Below, one piece after another: positions 8,974-18,000 of a stretch of 60,951 bases of DNA; position 1 is the first letter of the stretch; the number at the start of each line of letters is the position of its first letter. This DNA is from an uncultured delta proteobacterium (GTDB lineage: Bacteria; Desulfobacterota; Desulfobulbia; Desulfobulbales; Desulfocapsaceae), in assembly GCA_903875445.1 (NCBI GenBank), contig CAIQWD010000098.1:1-60951 (forward strand), written 5' to 3'. The position numbers and the translations under genes were made by a program. The notes under the pieces are model-generated. The model was given only the letters and a program-made list of their open reading frames with translations. It did no database searches and had not been told where the DNA came from.

Positions 8974-11313
8974 CTACTCCCCACGAATAAACCGGAACAC
9001 TCCGAAAACATTTGAAAAATCATCCGTCCAGGTTGTAAAGCCGGGATCACGTTCGAGCTTACGCCATCTATCCGATTCGCTGATATCCGCCGGCAAGGAA
9101 CTTTCTTTGGCAATAAGGGCAACCTGACTGTGGCTGAAAAGACCGGAAATACCATTGGCGACCTCGGAAGGCCTTGCAACATTATTTCTTGAAGCATAAT
9201 ACAGCACATAACCGTGAGGCAAAGAAAGGCCCTGCAGGACCCGGTATAAATCGAGGTATCTGTTGCTGAGGTGAAACAGCAACACGCCATCATCCTTAAT
9301 CTTCTGGAGATAGAGGGCTACCGCCTCGGCAGTAAGCAGATGAACGGGAATGGCATCGCTTGAAAAAGCGTCTATCAGCAGGATGTCAAACGAGGCGTCG
9401 CCGGCTTTTTTAAGCTGCAGACTGGCATCGCCGAGGCGTATTTCAATATTGCCTTTAGCATCGCCGACATAGGTGAAATATTCCCGGTTTTCGGCCATGG
9501 CCGCCACCTCCGGGTCAAGTTCGTAGTAGGTGGCGGTATCGCCTACCTCCACATAGGCACTCATCGCTCCGGCCCCCAAACCGACGAAACCCAAATGCAA
9601 CGGGCGGTCCAGGTGCGCCTGCATGGAACTTACCGCATGGCCGATATTTGCCTGACGATGAAAATACATCAACGGCTCTTGGTTGCCTTCGCCATCTGCC
9701 GCAAACCTTTGCAGATTGTGCCGCGTGCTGCCGTGGATAAACAGATGATAGGGAACGTCGTCGATATCCAGTTTCAGTTTCACCTTCAACGCCCCGTAAA
9801 AGGACCGGGCCAAGAGGATGTTCGCATGCGTTTGCGTCAGGATGAGCACATTACCGACCACTCCAAGGGCAACGACAAGTACCGCCAAGCGCCGCGACCA
9901 TCTGCCAGGTTGATAATATGCAACGAAGATAGCAGATATAATGCACGCAAGCGAAGCAAAAATAAATACTTGCCTGACTTTTGTCGTAATCGGATGGCTC
10001 ATGACCGTATCGACCAGGAAAAACACCAGCAGCAGCACAAGAAAGGCGATCAGCATGGCAAGGGTCGGCGGCGTTTTGCCGCTTGCCGTACCGTCCGGCT
10101 TTACCGCTAACACCTGCAGAGCAATGCAGAAAACCGTCACGACCACGACATAATATTCATATATCTGGTTGAAAATCAGGGGCGCAAGCAAGGCATTGAA
10201 GAAACCGCCAAGCATGCCGCCGATGGACATCCATAGGTAAAATTCCGTTAAGCGTACCGCCGATGGTTTGCTGCTGCTGAGAAAACCGTGCAACAACCAG
10301 GCCGATGCAAAAAACAGGATAAGATGGAAAACAACGGCAAGGGTGGCGGTTGAGATGGTCTTATTATCATAACCCTCAAAGCGCATATACAACAGCACCA
10401 AGGTGGAAATAATTATTATCGCCGCCAATATCCTGTTAGGGATAAGGTGTTGCCGGCGCGAGAAGACAACCACAAATGACAGTAAATAGAGGGCAAGGGG
10501 CACGATCCAAAACATTGCCACGGGGGTGATATCGACCGTGACGTGGCTGGTCAACCCGAGCATCATACTCGACGGCAGAAAGGCGAGAAAAACCCAAGAG
10601 ACTCGGCGGCCCGTGGTAATTTCCCGGTCAGGCGCGAGTGCCGGCATCGGTGGCAAGAGCGATGGGTCTTTCCCCGTAGCCAGTTGTTTCAGGGTGACAA
10701 GGCCGGTGGTGAGAAACAATGTCAACAATACAAAATATCCGCTTTGCCAGTAGCCGGTTTGCAGGCGCGCACCGAGAAACGGTTCAAGCAGCGTCGGAAA
10801 GCCCAGCAGGGCGGCCATGCTGCCGAGGTTGCTGGCGGCATAGAGAAAGTACGGATTTTCACGAGATAAGTGACGCGTCAGGGAAAACCAGCGCTGCAGC
10901 AGCGGCGCCGTAGCGGATACCATGAAAAAGGGCGGTCCAACCGTAGAAGCCGCAAGCGACAGCACCCACAGGGCGGGAGAACCCTCCGGACTCTTCGCGC
11001 TAGCGTAATCGATATAAAAGGGCAGCGAGATACTGGCCGCGCCGAGCAGCAACAAATGAAGCAAAACTTGCGATTTTATTGTCAACAACTTGCTGCTATA
11101 GTGGGCATAGACGTAGCCTGCGAGCAAGGTAAACTGGAAAAACAGCATGCTGGTTGTCCATACCGCCGACGCACCGCCGAGAATCGGCAGGATCATTTTG
11201 GCGAAGAGGGGCTGCGCCCAAAACAGCAAAAATGCCGAGACCAAAATGGTGCCGGTAAATAATGTGCTTTGCAGGAAGCCGGTCATCTCTCTGTTATCCC
11301 TGTTTTGCTTCAT
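8974..11313 (-). CDS. Membrane protein with C-terminal spermidine-synthase-like domain
   Basis: The N-terminal two thirds (about residues 10-500) consist of many hydrophobic helices. The C-terminal part has the Rossmann-fold motif of spermidine-synthase-like methyltransferase folds: GFVGLGAGAMSAY, then YYELDPEVAAMA, LLIDAFSSDAIPVHLLT and LFHLSNRYLDL. This matches the family annotated as fused MFS/spermidine synthase. The frame opens at 11352, overlapping the upstream kinase gene, but ATG 11313 has an AGGAG just before it and is preferred. It follows the CpxA-like kinase directly and is probably co-transcribed. The substrate is unknown, and polyamine synthesis is not proven by this fold. Confidence 0.82.
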   Translation of the reverse strand: MKQNRDNREMTGFLQSTLFTGTILVSAFLLFWAQPLFAKMILPILGGASAVWTTSMLFFQFTLLAGYVYAHYSSKLLTIKSQVLLHLLLLGAASISLPFYIDYASAKSPEGSPALWVLSLAASTVGPPFFMVSATAPLLQRWFSLTRHLSRENPYFLYAASNLGSMAALLGFPTLLEPFLGARLQTGYWQSGYFVLLTLFLTTGLVTLKQLATGKDPSLLPPMPALAPDREITTGRRVSWVFLAFLPSSMMLGLTSHVTVDITPVAMFWIVPLALYLLSFVVVFSRRQHLIPNRILAAIIIISTLVLLYMRFEGYDNKTISTATLAVVFHLILFFASAWLLHGFLSSSKPSAVRLTEFYLWMSIGGMLGGFFNALLAPLIFNQIYEYYVVVVTVFCIALQVLAVKPDGTASGKTPPTLAMLIAFLVLLLVFFLVDTVMSHPITTKVRQVFIFASLACIISAIFVAYYQPGRWSRRLAVLVVALGVVGNVLILTQTHANILLARSFYGALKVKLKLDIDDVPYHLFIHGSTRHNLQRFAADGEGNQEPLMYFHRQANIGHAVSSMQAHLDRPLHLGFVGLGAGAMSAYVEVGDTATYYELDPEVAAMAENREYFTYVGDAKGNIEIRLGDASLQLKKAGDASFDILLIDAFSSDAIPVHLLTAEAVALYLQKIKDDGVLLFHLSNRYLDLYRVLQGLSLPHGYVLYYASRNNVARPSEVANGISGLFSHSQVALIAKESSLPADISESDRWRKLERDPGFTTWTDDFSNVFGVFRFIRGE

Positions 11314-11338
11314 CGCTCCTGCACGCTCTTTTTTCTTG

Positions 11339-12778
11339 TCAGCAGATGGCATAGGGAAGAGTAATGGTAACCACCAACCCCTGCCGCTCGCTCAGATTTT
11401 TAGCGGTGATCGCGCCGCCGTGGGCCTTCACCGCCTGCAGGGCGATGGCGAGCCCGATACCGACTCCGCCGCTTTGTCGTTCTCGGGCCTTGGCTACCCG
11501 GTAAAACGGTTGGAAAAGATGGGGCAGATCCGACTCGGGGACACCCGGGCCATAATCGCTTACCGTGATCGTCGCTTCAGCCTTCGACACCGCAAGGCTT
11601 ATCTCGACCCGGGTGTTTGCGGCGGTGTAGTGGGCGGCGTTGCGAACGATATTTTCGATGGCCCGCCGCAGCAATTCGCGGGAACCGCTAAGGCGCACCG
11701 TCGCAGCGGCGACAATCGTCACGCCTTTATGGCTGTCGGCTGCCTCAAAATTAACATCGGCGGCTATGGACCGCACCAGTTCGGTCAAATCCACCACCTC
11801 GACGGCGAGGATGCCCGCGCCGCTTTCAAGGCGGGTTAATGTCAGCAGATGGCCGATGAGATCGTCGATGCGTGCAGCCTCCTGACCGATTTTCGAGAGG
11901 GCCGTATCTTCCTCTTCCGGACAGCATTTTTTCGCCAGTTCCAGGGCGACAACCAACCTGGCCAAGGGCGAACGAAGTTCGTGGGAGATATCACGGAGGA
12001 GCCGGTTTTGCGAGGTAATGACCTTCTCCGTCCGTTCCACCATGATATCGAAATCACGGCCCAAGTCGGCAATTTCATTGCCGCCCCTGCCGAGACTGCC
12101 GCCGACCCTGGCGGAATAGTCGCCGCCGGCGATCTGTTGGGTAATCTTCTGCAGTCTTCTTATCGGTGTCGTCAGGGATCTGGCGAGGAGATAGCAGACA
12201 AGGGCTATGACCAGCAGCATGACGGCAGTTCGGATGATTTCGCCTTGACTGAAAAACGGTGGCAGAAGTCCGGTTAAGAAAGGCGGTTCCTTCCCTCCGG
12301 GAGGAAACATCCCAGGGGGAGGGCCGAAGGTGTGGGTTCCCACCACGACCAAGGCCTCGTTCGCATCTGATGACAGCTCTTTGGCCACTGTCAGACTGGA
12401 AGGCGATCGGTCGAGGGCCGTCTGATGCGTACTCCTCGCTTCTGTGGCCATTTGCACCGCTGCCACAGGCGCCGGTTCGCCCTTGATGGTTCGATTGTCG
12501 GGGCCGAGCAGGCTGATCCTGACACCGGCACTATCAAGCAGCCCGCCGACATAGTTGTCATAGGCGGTTTGCCCGCCGCATCGATACATCTGCAGGGCCG
12601 CCTGACCGGAGAGAACAACGAGTTTTGTCAGATGTTCGTCGGCCTTTTTCGACATATCGTCGCGGAGCATTTCCATGGAGAGATGGCGGAAGGTCGAGAT
12701 GGCCACAAAACTCATGGCGCCACCTAAGATAATCGTCAACCAGAAACTGCCAAAAAGTCGCCAAAACAGGCTTCTCAT
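11339..12778 (-). CDS. Sensor histidine kinase, CpxA-like
   Basis: This 479-residue membrane kinase has a first transmembrane helix near residues 10-30 and a periplasmic domain of about 150 residues. A second helix lies near 178-200, followed by a HAMP linker. The phosphoacceptor H-box is LLRDISHELRSPLARL, the N-box IENIVRNAAHYT, and the ATP-lid motifs are DYGPGVPE and GVGIGLAIA. The order and H-box context resemble CpxA. The gene lies 42 bases downstream of the response regulator. Two perfect CpxR-type boxes in the adjacent divergent gap support an envelope-stress role. I leave the gene symbol open because no CpxP is visible. Confidence 0.88.
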   Translation of the reverse strand: MRSLFWRLFGSFWLTIILGGAMSFVAISTFRHLSMEMLRDDMSKKADEHLTKLVVLSGQAALQMYRCGGQTAYDNYVGGLLDSAGVRISLLGPDNRTIKGEPAPVAAVQMATEARSTHQTALDRSPSSLTVAKELSSDANEALVVVGTHTFGPPPGMFPPGGKEPPFLTGLLPPFFSQGEIIRTAVMLLVIALVCYLLARSLTTPIRRLQKITQQIAGGDYSARVGGSLGRGGNEIADLGRDFDIMVERTEKVITSQNRLLRDISHELRSPLARLVVALELAKKCCPEEEDTALSKIGQEAARIDDLIGHLLTLTRLESGAGILAVEVVDLTELVRSIAADVNFEAADSHKGVTIVAAATVRLSGSRELLRRAIENIVRNAAHYTAANTRVEISLAVSKAEATITVSDYGPGVPESDLPHLFQPFYRVAKARERQSGGVGIGLAIALQAVKAHGGAITAKNLSERQGLVVTITLPYAIC

Positions 12779-12820
12779 CTCGTCATCACCGTTCCTGCTT
12801 TTCGCCGGCCAGGCTTCTTT

Positions 12821-13525
12821 TTATCCGTCGAGCTTCACATACATATAGCCGATCCCGCGAATGGTCTTGATCCGCTCCATTCCGTTTGACTCCTGGCCAA
12901 GCTTGCGCCGCAGGCTGGAGACATGGACATCAATACTCCGATCGAACATCGCCAGTTTTCGCCCGAGGACCTTCTCGACCAGCTTCTCCCGGCTGACAAC
13001 CCGGCCCGCCTCCGACAGGAGTTCCTGCAGCAGGGAAAACTCCGCGGCGGTCATACTCACCTGGCGATGGGCTTGCCGGACATTTCGCGTCCCCGGATCT
13101 AGACTCAGGTCACCGACACAGAGGAGCGCGTCCGTTGCTCCGGCTTCCGCCCTCTGGAGCGATTCTTCGGTCCGGCGATAGATTGCCCGCAGCCGGGCAA
13201 TAAGTTCTCTCGGGTTAAACGGCTTCGGCAGATAATCGTCGGCCCCCATCTCAAGACCAACAATCCGATCCACCTCCTCGCCGCGGGCGGTCAACATAAG
13301 GATCGGGATTGCCGAGGCTGCCCGGATGCGGCGCAGAACTTCAAAACCGCTGATCTCAGGCAGCATGACATCGAGTATCACCAGGGCATGTTCTCCGGAC
13401 AGGGCACGATCGATTCCCCGTTGCGAATCTCCGGCCGTTTCCACGGCAAACCCTTCCGCTTGCAGATAATCGGTCAACAGCTCGCACAACTCACTATCAT
13501 CGTCGATAACCAGTATCTCAATCAC
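12821..13525 (-). CDS. OmpR-family response regulator, CpxR-like
   Basis: The 234-residue regulator has a receiver domain (acidic pair DDD near residues 8-10, phospho-acceptor in VILDVMLPE near 53, KPFN lysine near 105). A winged-helix DNA-binding domain ends in RTIRGIGYMYV-type sequence. Stretches such as ADDYLPKPFNPRELIARLRAI and the LGRKLAMFDRSIDVHVSSLRRKL region resemble E. coli CpxR closely. The start is a GTG at 13525 preceded by AAGGGA. It heads the minus-strand operon with the kinase. Two GTAAA-N5-GTAAA boxes upstream suggest it regulates itself and the divergent EF-hand gene. Confidence 0.9.
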   Translation of the reverse strand: MIEILVIDDDSELCELLTDYLQAEGFAVETAGDSQRGIDRALSGEHALVILDVMLPEISGFEVLRRIRAASAIPILMLTARGEEVDRIVGLEMGADDYLPKPFNPRELIARLRAIYRRTEESLQRAEAGATDALLCVGDLSLDPGTRNVRQAHRQVSMTAAEFSLLQELLSEAGRVVSREKLVEKVLGRKLAMFDRSIDVHVSSLRRKLGQESNGMERIKTIRGIGYMYVKLDG

Positions 13526-13611
13526 GGTGGTCCCTTACTTTTATGGTGGCGAAGCATGCGAGCCCAACCTCGCGGTTCCGGTGAAGCTACAGACAATGAC
13601 CACTTCTTGCT

Positions 13612-13626
13612 GTAAAGAAATGTAAA
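13612..13626 (+). promoter_or_regulatory. CpxR-type box 1
   Basis: The sequence GTAAAGAAATGTAAA is an exact match to the CpxR consensus GTAAA-N5-GTAAA. It lies 87 bases upstream of the regulator's GTG start and about 245 bases from the divergent EF-hand gene. The match is seen directly; that it binds the adjacent CpxR-like regulator is inferred. Confidence 0.65.
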
Positions 13627-13726
13627 GGGGGCGTTTTTGGGGCTGGCAGGGCCTTGCACAACTGCATGGTAGCCTATCGCAACATAAAGGTACAGCGGTC
13701 TCTTTCTCGACCAGTCATCGAAAATA

Positions 13727-13741
13727 TTTACAATTCTTTAC
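13727..13741 (-). promoter_or_regulatory. CpxR-type box 2
   Basis: On the minus strand this reads GTAAAGAATTGTAAA, a second exact GTAAA-N5-GTAAA match, differing from box 1 only in the spacer. It sits about 130 bases upstream of the EF-hand gene start. Two perfect boxes in a 346-base gap next to a CpxR-like gene are unlikely to be chance. Confidence 0.65.
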
Positions 13742-13871
13742 ACAATTTGACGGTAACTTAACGAAGAATGGCAGGTTAACGACCGATAATAGCCTCTGAA
13801 GAGGCAGACTACCTATAAGAATCGTGTCTTCTGCAATCTTGGCGGACACGTAACCAACGGAGGAAGAATCC

Positions 13872-14663
13872 ATGAGCAGTATCAATGCAATAAACAACGG
13901 CAGTATTACAGGCTCGATCATATCCTCGTCTATCCGTTCACGCCCCGATCCGGCAGAAAAATTCAAGGAACTTGATACCGACGGCAACGGTGGCCTGGAC
14001 AAGACCGAACTGAGTGCCCTCGGCAAGGAACTGGCAAAGATGACCGGCAAGACCCTGGATGTCGATGCCTCAATCACCACCTACGATGCAAATGGCGACG
14101 GTCTGCTCAGCCGGCAGGAAATGGATACCATGATGCGGGAGACGATGGGTCCACCGCCGGACGGCGCACAGGGCACCAATAACCAATCGACAACAGGCAC
14201 TACAGGCTCCCTCAACCAAGATCAGTTAACGATTTTGTTGAAAATGCTCGGTGACGCCTCTTCTGCCTCTTCGACCACCGCCCCGACCGATCCGGCCAGC
14301 AAATTCAAGGAGCTCGACAGCGATAGCAGCGGCGGGCTAAACCAGGCAGAGCTGGATACCATGGCAAAAGATATTGCTTCGTCAACCGGGCAGACCGTGG
14401 ATTTTTCAAAGGCCCTCAGCACCTTTGATACCGACGGCAACGGCGAACTCAGCCAGACTGAAGTGGATGCGATGATGAAGGAGAAGATGGGCCCTCCTCC
14501 ACCGCCCCCTCCGGGCATGGGCGGTGGAACGGATCGGCAACAGGTAACCAATGCCTACCTGGCCAATTCCGGTGAAGACCAGTTGTCCCGTCTCCGGCAA
14601 CTCCTGGAACAAATGACCGGCGAGGTGTCATCTAATACCGGTAGCACAAGCTCTTCAAGTTAA
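13872..14663 (+). CDS. Four-EF-hand calcium-binding protein
   Basis: The 263-residue protein has two pairs of EF-hand loops: DTDGNGGLDKTE and DANGDGLLSRQE in the first half, and DSDSSGGLNQAE and DTDGNGELSQTE in the second. Each pair is followed by a QEMDTMM/EVDAMMKE helix and a proline-rich stretch (MGPPP; then MGPPPPPPPGMGGG), so the protein is an internal duplication. No signal peptide is evident, so it is cytoplasmic or exported by an unseen route. The ribosome-binding site GGAGGA precedes the ATG. It is divergent from the CpxR-like gene with two CpxR boxes between, which suggests envelope-stress control. Calcium binding is inferred from the loops. Confidence 0.85.
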   Translation: MSSINAINNGSITGSIISSSIRSRPDPAEKFKELDTDGNGGLDKTELSALGKELAKMTGKTLDVDASITTYDANGDGLLSRQEMDTMMRETMGPPPDGAQGTNNQSTTGTTGSLNQDQLTILLKMLGDASSASSTTAPTDPASKFKELDSDSSGGLNQAELDTMAKDIASSTGQTVDFSKALSTFDTDGNGELSQTEVDAMMKEKMGPPPPPPPGMGGGTDRQQVTNAYLANSGEDQLSRLRQLLEQMTGEVSSNTGSTSSSS

Positions 14664-14682
14664 TAGATTTTTCAAGAACTCG

Positions 14683-14733
14683 CCTTCTGTATGGCAGGAA
14701 GAACTGTCCTGATCTTTTCTGCCATGCAGAAGG
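14683..14733. repeat. Long imperfect inverted repeat after the EF-hand gene
   Basis: CCTTCTG-T-ATGGCAG pairs with CTGCCAT-G-CAGAAGG across a loop of about 20 bases. It lies 20 bases after the EF-hand stop codon. It could stabilise the 3' end or terminate transcription, but no T-run follows, so I do not call it an intrinsic terminator. Confidence 0.55.
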
Positions 14734-14839
14734 AGCACCTGTCGGTCAACACCACACTTTCCCCTCCGCTGACCAACTTTCCTAACGACAATTATTGAAG
14801 AACGACCGACCTCGTCTCGGGAAAATACTTGTGCCATAT

Positions 14840-14858
14840 TAGTAAGCCTTGCTTATTA
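14840..14858. promoter_or_regulatory. Probable MarR-type operator
   Basis: The near-perfect inverted repeat TAGTAAGCCTTGCTTATTA (5-bp core arms TAAGC/GCTTA, 3-base spacer) ends about 5 bases upstream of the ATG of the MarR-family gene. That is the usual place for autoregulation of emrR/marR-type efflux operons. Function is inferred from position and symmetry. Confidence 0.55.
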
Positions 14859-14863
14859 TATGT

Positions 14864-15322
14864 ATGCCTAATAATATGCCTGCCATGAAATATTTTGATC
14901 CCGAAAAAAGCATCGGCTTTCTGATCTACGATGTTTCCCGATTGATGCGACGTGATTTCGACAGACGCGTTCAAGCACTTGGTCTTACGCAGATCCAGTG
15001 GCGGGCAATTGCCCATATAGCCAGGCAGGAGGGCTGTAATCAGGCGACGCTTGCCGACCAGCTGGAGGTTAAACCGATCACCCTCACTAGGTTGGTTGAT
15101 CGACTGGTAGAATCGGGATGGGTGGTTCGACAGCCGGACCCCAAGGATAGACGGGCAGTGCAGCTTCACCTGACAGAAATATCCCGGCCGCTTCTTGAAA
15201 CCATGCAGGAGAAATCCCTGCAGACCAGAGCCCAAGCCTTGCTGGGAGTGGGTGAAGATGAATTTACGGTTCTCTTTAACACTCTCAAAAAAATGAAATC
15301 CAATCTCAGTAAAGAGAATTGA
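14864..15322 (+). CDS. MarR-family transcriptional regulator of efflux operon
   Basis: This is a winged-helix regulator of about 152 residues. The helix-turn-helix region reads NQATLADQLEVKPITLTRLVDRL, followed by the wing DPKDRRAVQLHLT, as in MarR/EmrR/SlyA proteins. Several in-frame starts exist (ATG 14864, 14876, 14885, and an upstream TTG); I take ATG 14864 because it follows the putative operator directly. Its stop overlaps the upstream edge of the emrA-like gene. The order regulator, membrane-fusion protein, DHA2 pump mirrors E. coli emrRAB, so it is probably a local repressor relieved by hydrophobic compounds. Confidence 0.88.
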   Translation: MPNNMPAMKYFDPEKSIGFLIYDVSRLMRRDFDRRVQALGLTQIQWRAIAHIARQEGCNQATLADQLEVKPITLTRLVDRLVESGWVVRQPDPKDRRAVQLHLTEISRPLLETMQEKSLQTRAQALLGVGEDEFTVLFNTLKKMKSNLSKEN

Positions 15323-15330
15323 ACAGCCAT

Positions 15331-16470
15331 ATGCCTTCACAACTAGAAAACCCGGAACAGCTCAACCTGCCACACTCCCTTGGCCAAAAGAAACATTTTA
15401 AGCGCCGATTTTTCCTCGCTTTCGGGCCTCTTGCAGTCGCTGTTGTTGCCGCCTATCTTTACTGGACCGGCGGAAGATTCGTGGACACCGACAATGCCTA
15501 TCTTCAAGCGGACAAGGTTGCGGTCAGCGTCGAAGTCTCCGGTTCGATCGTGGCTGTGATGGTTGGCGAAAATGATTCTATTCTCCAGGGTAAACCGCTC
15601 TGCAAAATCGACGATCGCTCCTATGTCATCGCCCTTGAACAGGCGCGGGCTCGTCTGCAGGAAGCCTCGGCCGAGATACGGATCAAAAAGGTAAGTTATC
15701 GGCAGAAGCTGAATGAACTGAAACTTGCCCAGAGCAACATCGACTTTGCCCGGAAAGAATATACGCGGCAATCCAGTCTCGAATCGAGTCAGGCGGTGGC
15801 AAAAGCCCAGCTCGACGATTCCCAGCACAATTTAGAACTCAGCCAGTATCGACTGGAAATCATCGGTAATGAAAAGGAGCAAATTCTGGCAAACCTGGAG
15901 GGCAATCCGGAAATCGCCGCCGATCTTCTTGCCAGTTATCGGCTGGCACAGGCTATGGTGGAGAAAGCGGCCCTTGATCTGCAAAAAACTGTTGTCCTGG
16001 CGCCTTTCAGCGGTCGAGTAAGCAAGATTCCTGAGGTCGGCAAGCATGTGGAGCCGGGGACACAGGTAATGAGTCTCATCGCCGACAGCCGCTTCTGGAT
16101 TGAAGCCAACCTGAAGGAAACCGAATTGACCCGTGTCCATCCGGGACAAAGGGCCTCTATAGAGGTCGATACCTATCCCGACCATGAATTCGTCGGCACA
16201 GTGCAAAGCATCAGCCCCGGTACCGGCAGCGAATTCTCCATAATCCCTGCCCAGAATTCCACCGGCAATTGGGTGAAGGTGGTGCAGCGGATACCGGTGC
16301 GTATAAGTGTCAATAATAACTCAGATGTACTCATTCTCCGTTCCGGGATGAGCACCAAGGTACGAATTGACACCGAATACCGCAGGCCCCTGCCCCTATT
16401 TGTCCGGAAGACTCTGGCAGGATTAGGAATAACCGGCGTGACTCCGGCTGCCCAAGGCGACAACCAATAG
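15331..16470 (+). CDS. emrA: EmrA/HlyD-family membrane fusion protein
   Basis: This periplasmic adaptor links an inner-membrane DHA2 pump to an outer-membrane channel. A short cytoplasmic N-terminus precedes one transmembrane helix near residues 28-45. The canonical TDNAYLQADKVAVS-type start of the beta-barrel/lipoyl domain follows. A coiled-coil hairpin spans about residues 100-200, and the second lipoyl half reads VVLAPFSGRVSKIPEVGKHV. The frame opens at TTG 15319, overlapping the regulator's stop, but ATG 15331 is the likelier start. The pump gene begins one base after its stop. No tolC is adjacent; a TolC-family gene lies at 40.2-41.4 kb. Confidence 0.92.
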   Translation: MPSQLENPEQLNLPHSLGQKKHFKRRFFLAFGPLAVAVVAAYLYWTGGRFVDTDNAYLQADKVAVSVEVSGSIVAVMVGENDSILQGKPLCKIDDRSYVIALEQARARLQEASAEIRIKKVSYRQKLNELKLAQSNIDFARKEYTRQSSLESSQAVAKAQLDDSQHNLELSQYRLEIIGNEKEQILANLEGNPEIAADLLASYRLAQAMVEKAALDLQKTVVLAPFSGRVSKIPEVGKHVEPGTQVMSLIADSRFWIEANLKETELTRVHPGQRASIEVDTYPDHEFVGTVQSISPGTGSEFSIIPAQNSTGNWVKVVQRIPVRISVNNNSDVLILRSGMSTKVRIDTEYRRPLPLFVRKTLAGLGITGVTPAAQGDNQ

Positions 16471-16471
16471 T

Positions 16472-17986
16472 ATGCCCGCATCCGCAGCCCAAGCCTCCGC
16501 CCAGACTCCTTCCCGCGGTTTGATTACCGTGTCGATCATGCTGGCGACAATCATGCAGGCAATCGATACCACCATCGCCAATGTGGCCCTGCCGAGCATG
16601 CAGGGCGGCATGTCGGCGACCCAGGATCAGATATCCTGGGTGCTGACTTCCTATATCGTGGCGGCGGCGATCATGACCCCCGTCACCGGCGTGCTCGCCG
16701 CGAGACTGGGACGAAAAAAGATCTTCCTTGTTTCAGTGGTTGGTTTCACCGTCGCCTCGATGCTTTGCGGGGCCTCCACCTCTCTCACCCAGATTGTCAT
16801 TTTCCGGTTGCTGCAGGGTGTCTTCGGTGCCGGTCTCGTGCCGCTTTCCCAGGCCGTGTTGCTCGACACCTATCCCCGTGAAAAACATGGCTCGGCCATG
16901 GCGATTTGGGGCCTCGGGGTAATGGTCGGGCCGATCATCGGGCCATCGTTAGGAGGATATCTCACCGAATATTATAACTGGCGCTGGGTATTCTATATCA
17001 ATCTGCCCGTCGGCCTCATTGCCTTTTCTGGGATCATGGCCTCGGTGCCCGAGAGCAAGCTCAACAGCGACAGAGGTTTCGACTACTTTGGTTTCGTCTT
17101 GCTCAGCCTTGCGATCGGCGCCCTGCAGCTGCTGCTTGACCGCGGCCAGTCACTTGACTGGTTCTCCAGCCGGGAGATTGTGGTGGAGACAGTAGCCACC
17201 GTCCTGTTTCTGTATATGTTTCTCGTTCACATGTTCAGTGCCGAAAATCCATTTATCCAGCCGAGCATGTTTGCCGATCGCAATTTTATTGTCGGCCTTA
17301 TCTTTATTTTCATAATCGGTACCACGCTTTACGCCACTCTCGCCTTGTTGCCGCCCTTCATGCAGCAGCTGATGGGTTTTCCGGTCGTCACCACCGGCTA
17401 TGTTCTGGCGCCGCGCGGGATGGGAACCATGGTTGCCATGATGCTGGTTGGCCGACTTATCGGCAAGGTAGACATTCGCCTGCTCATCTTCACTGGCCTC
17501 TGCCTGACAGTCCTCGCCCTGTTTATCATGGGACAATTTACCGCCGAGGTGTCCATCCCGGTAATAGTCTGGACCGGGGTCATTCAGGGCCTTGGTTTCG
17601 GCTTCGTGTTTGTGCCCCTCAGCACCAGCACCTTTGCGACACTGCCATCCCATTTCCGTACCGAAGGGACGGCGATGTACAGCCTGATGCGCAATATCGG
17701 CAGCAGTATCGGTATCTCCGTTGTTGTCACCCTCCTTGCCCGAAACACCCAGGTGAATCATGCCGGTTTGGCCGATATGATACAGCCGTTTCGTTTGGCC
17801 ATGGCCCTCGAAAATCTGCCGAAAATCTGGGACTGGACCACCACCGCTGGGGTAGTCGCTTTGAACGGGGAAGTTACTCGGCAGGCCCTTACCATTGCCT
17901 ATCTGAACGACTTCAAACTTATCATGTGGATAACCTTCGCTTCAATCCCCCTGCTCCTTATTCTCAAGCGAAAAGCCGGCAACTAG
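16472..17986 (+). CDS. emrB: DHA2-family (EmrB/QacA) drug:H+ antiporter
   Basis: This is a 504-residue major-facilitator pump of the 14-helix DHA2 class. Motif A-like LAARLGRKKIFL lies after helix 2 near residues 70-82. The family signatures AIDTTIANVALPSMQ near residues 29-43 and GLGVMVGPIIGPSLGGYL (motif C) near 145-165 are both clear. The start codon follows the emrA stop by a single base, indicating translational coupling. With the upstream MarR-type gene it forms an emrRAB-like efflux unit for hydrophobic toxicants. The substrate is not determined. Confidence 0.94.
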   Translation: MPASAAQASAQTPSRGLITVSIMLATIMQAIDTTIANVALPSMQGGMSATQDQISWVLTSYIVAAAIMTPVTGVLAARLGRKKIFLVSVVGFTVASMLCGASTSLTQIVIFRLLQGVFGAGLVPLSQAVLLDTYPREKHGSAMAIWGLGVMVGPIIGPSLGGYLTEYYNWRWVFYINLPVGLIAFSGIMASVPESKLNSDRGFDYFGFVLLSLAIGALQLLLDRGQSLDWFSSREIVVETVATVLFLYMFLVHMFSAENPFIQPSMFADRNFIVGLIFIFIIGTTLYATLALLPPFMQQLMGFPVVTTGYVLAPRGMGTMVAMMLVGRLIGKVDIRLLIFTGLCLTVLALFIMGQFTAEVSIPVIVWTGVIQGLGFGFVFVPLSTSTFATLPSHFRTEGTAMYSLMRNIGSSIGISVVVTLLARNTQVNHAGLADMIQPFRLAMALENLPKIWDWTTTAGVVALNGEVTRQALTIAYLNDFKLIMWITFASIPLLLILKRKAGN

Positions 17987-18000
17987 AGGAACCCCATATC

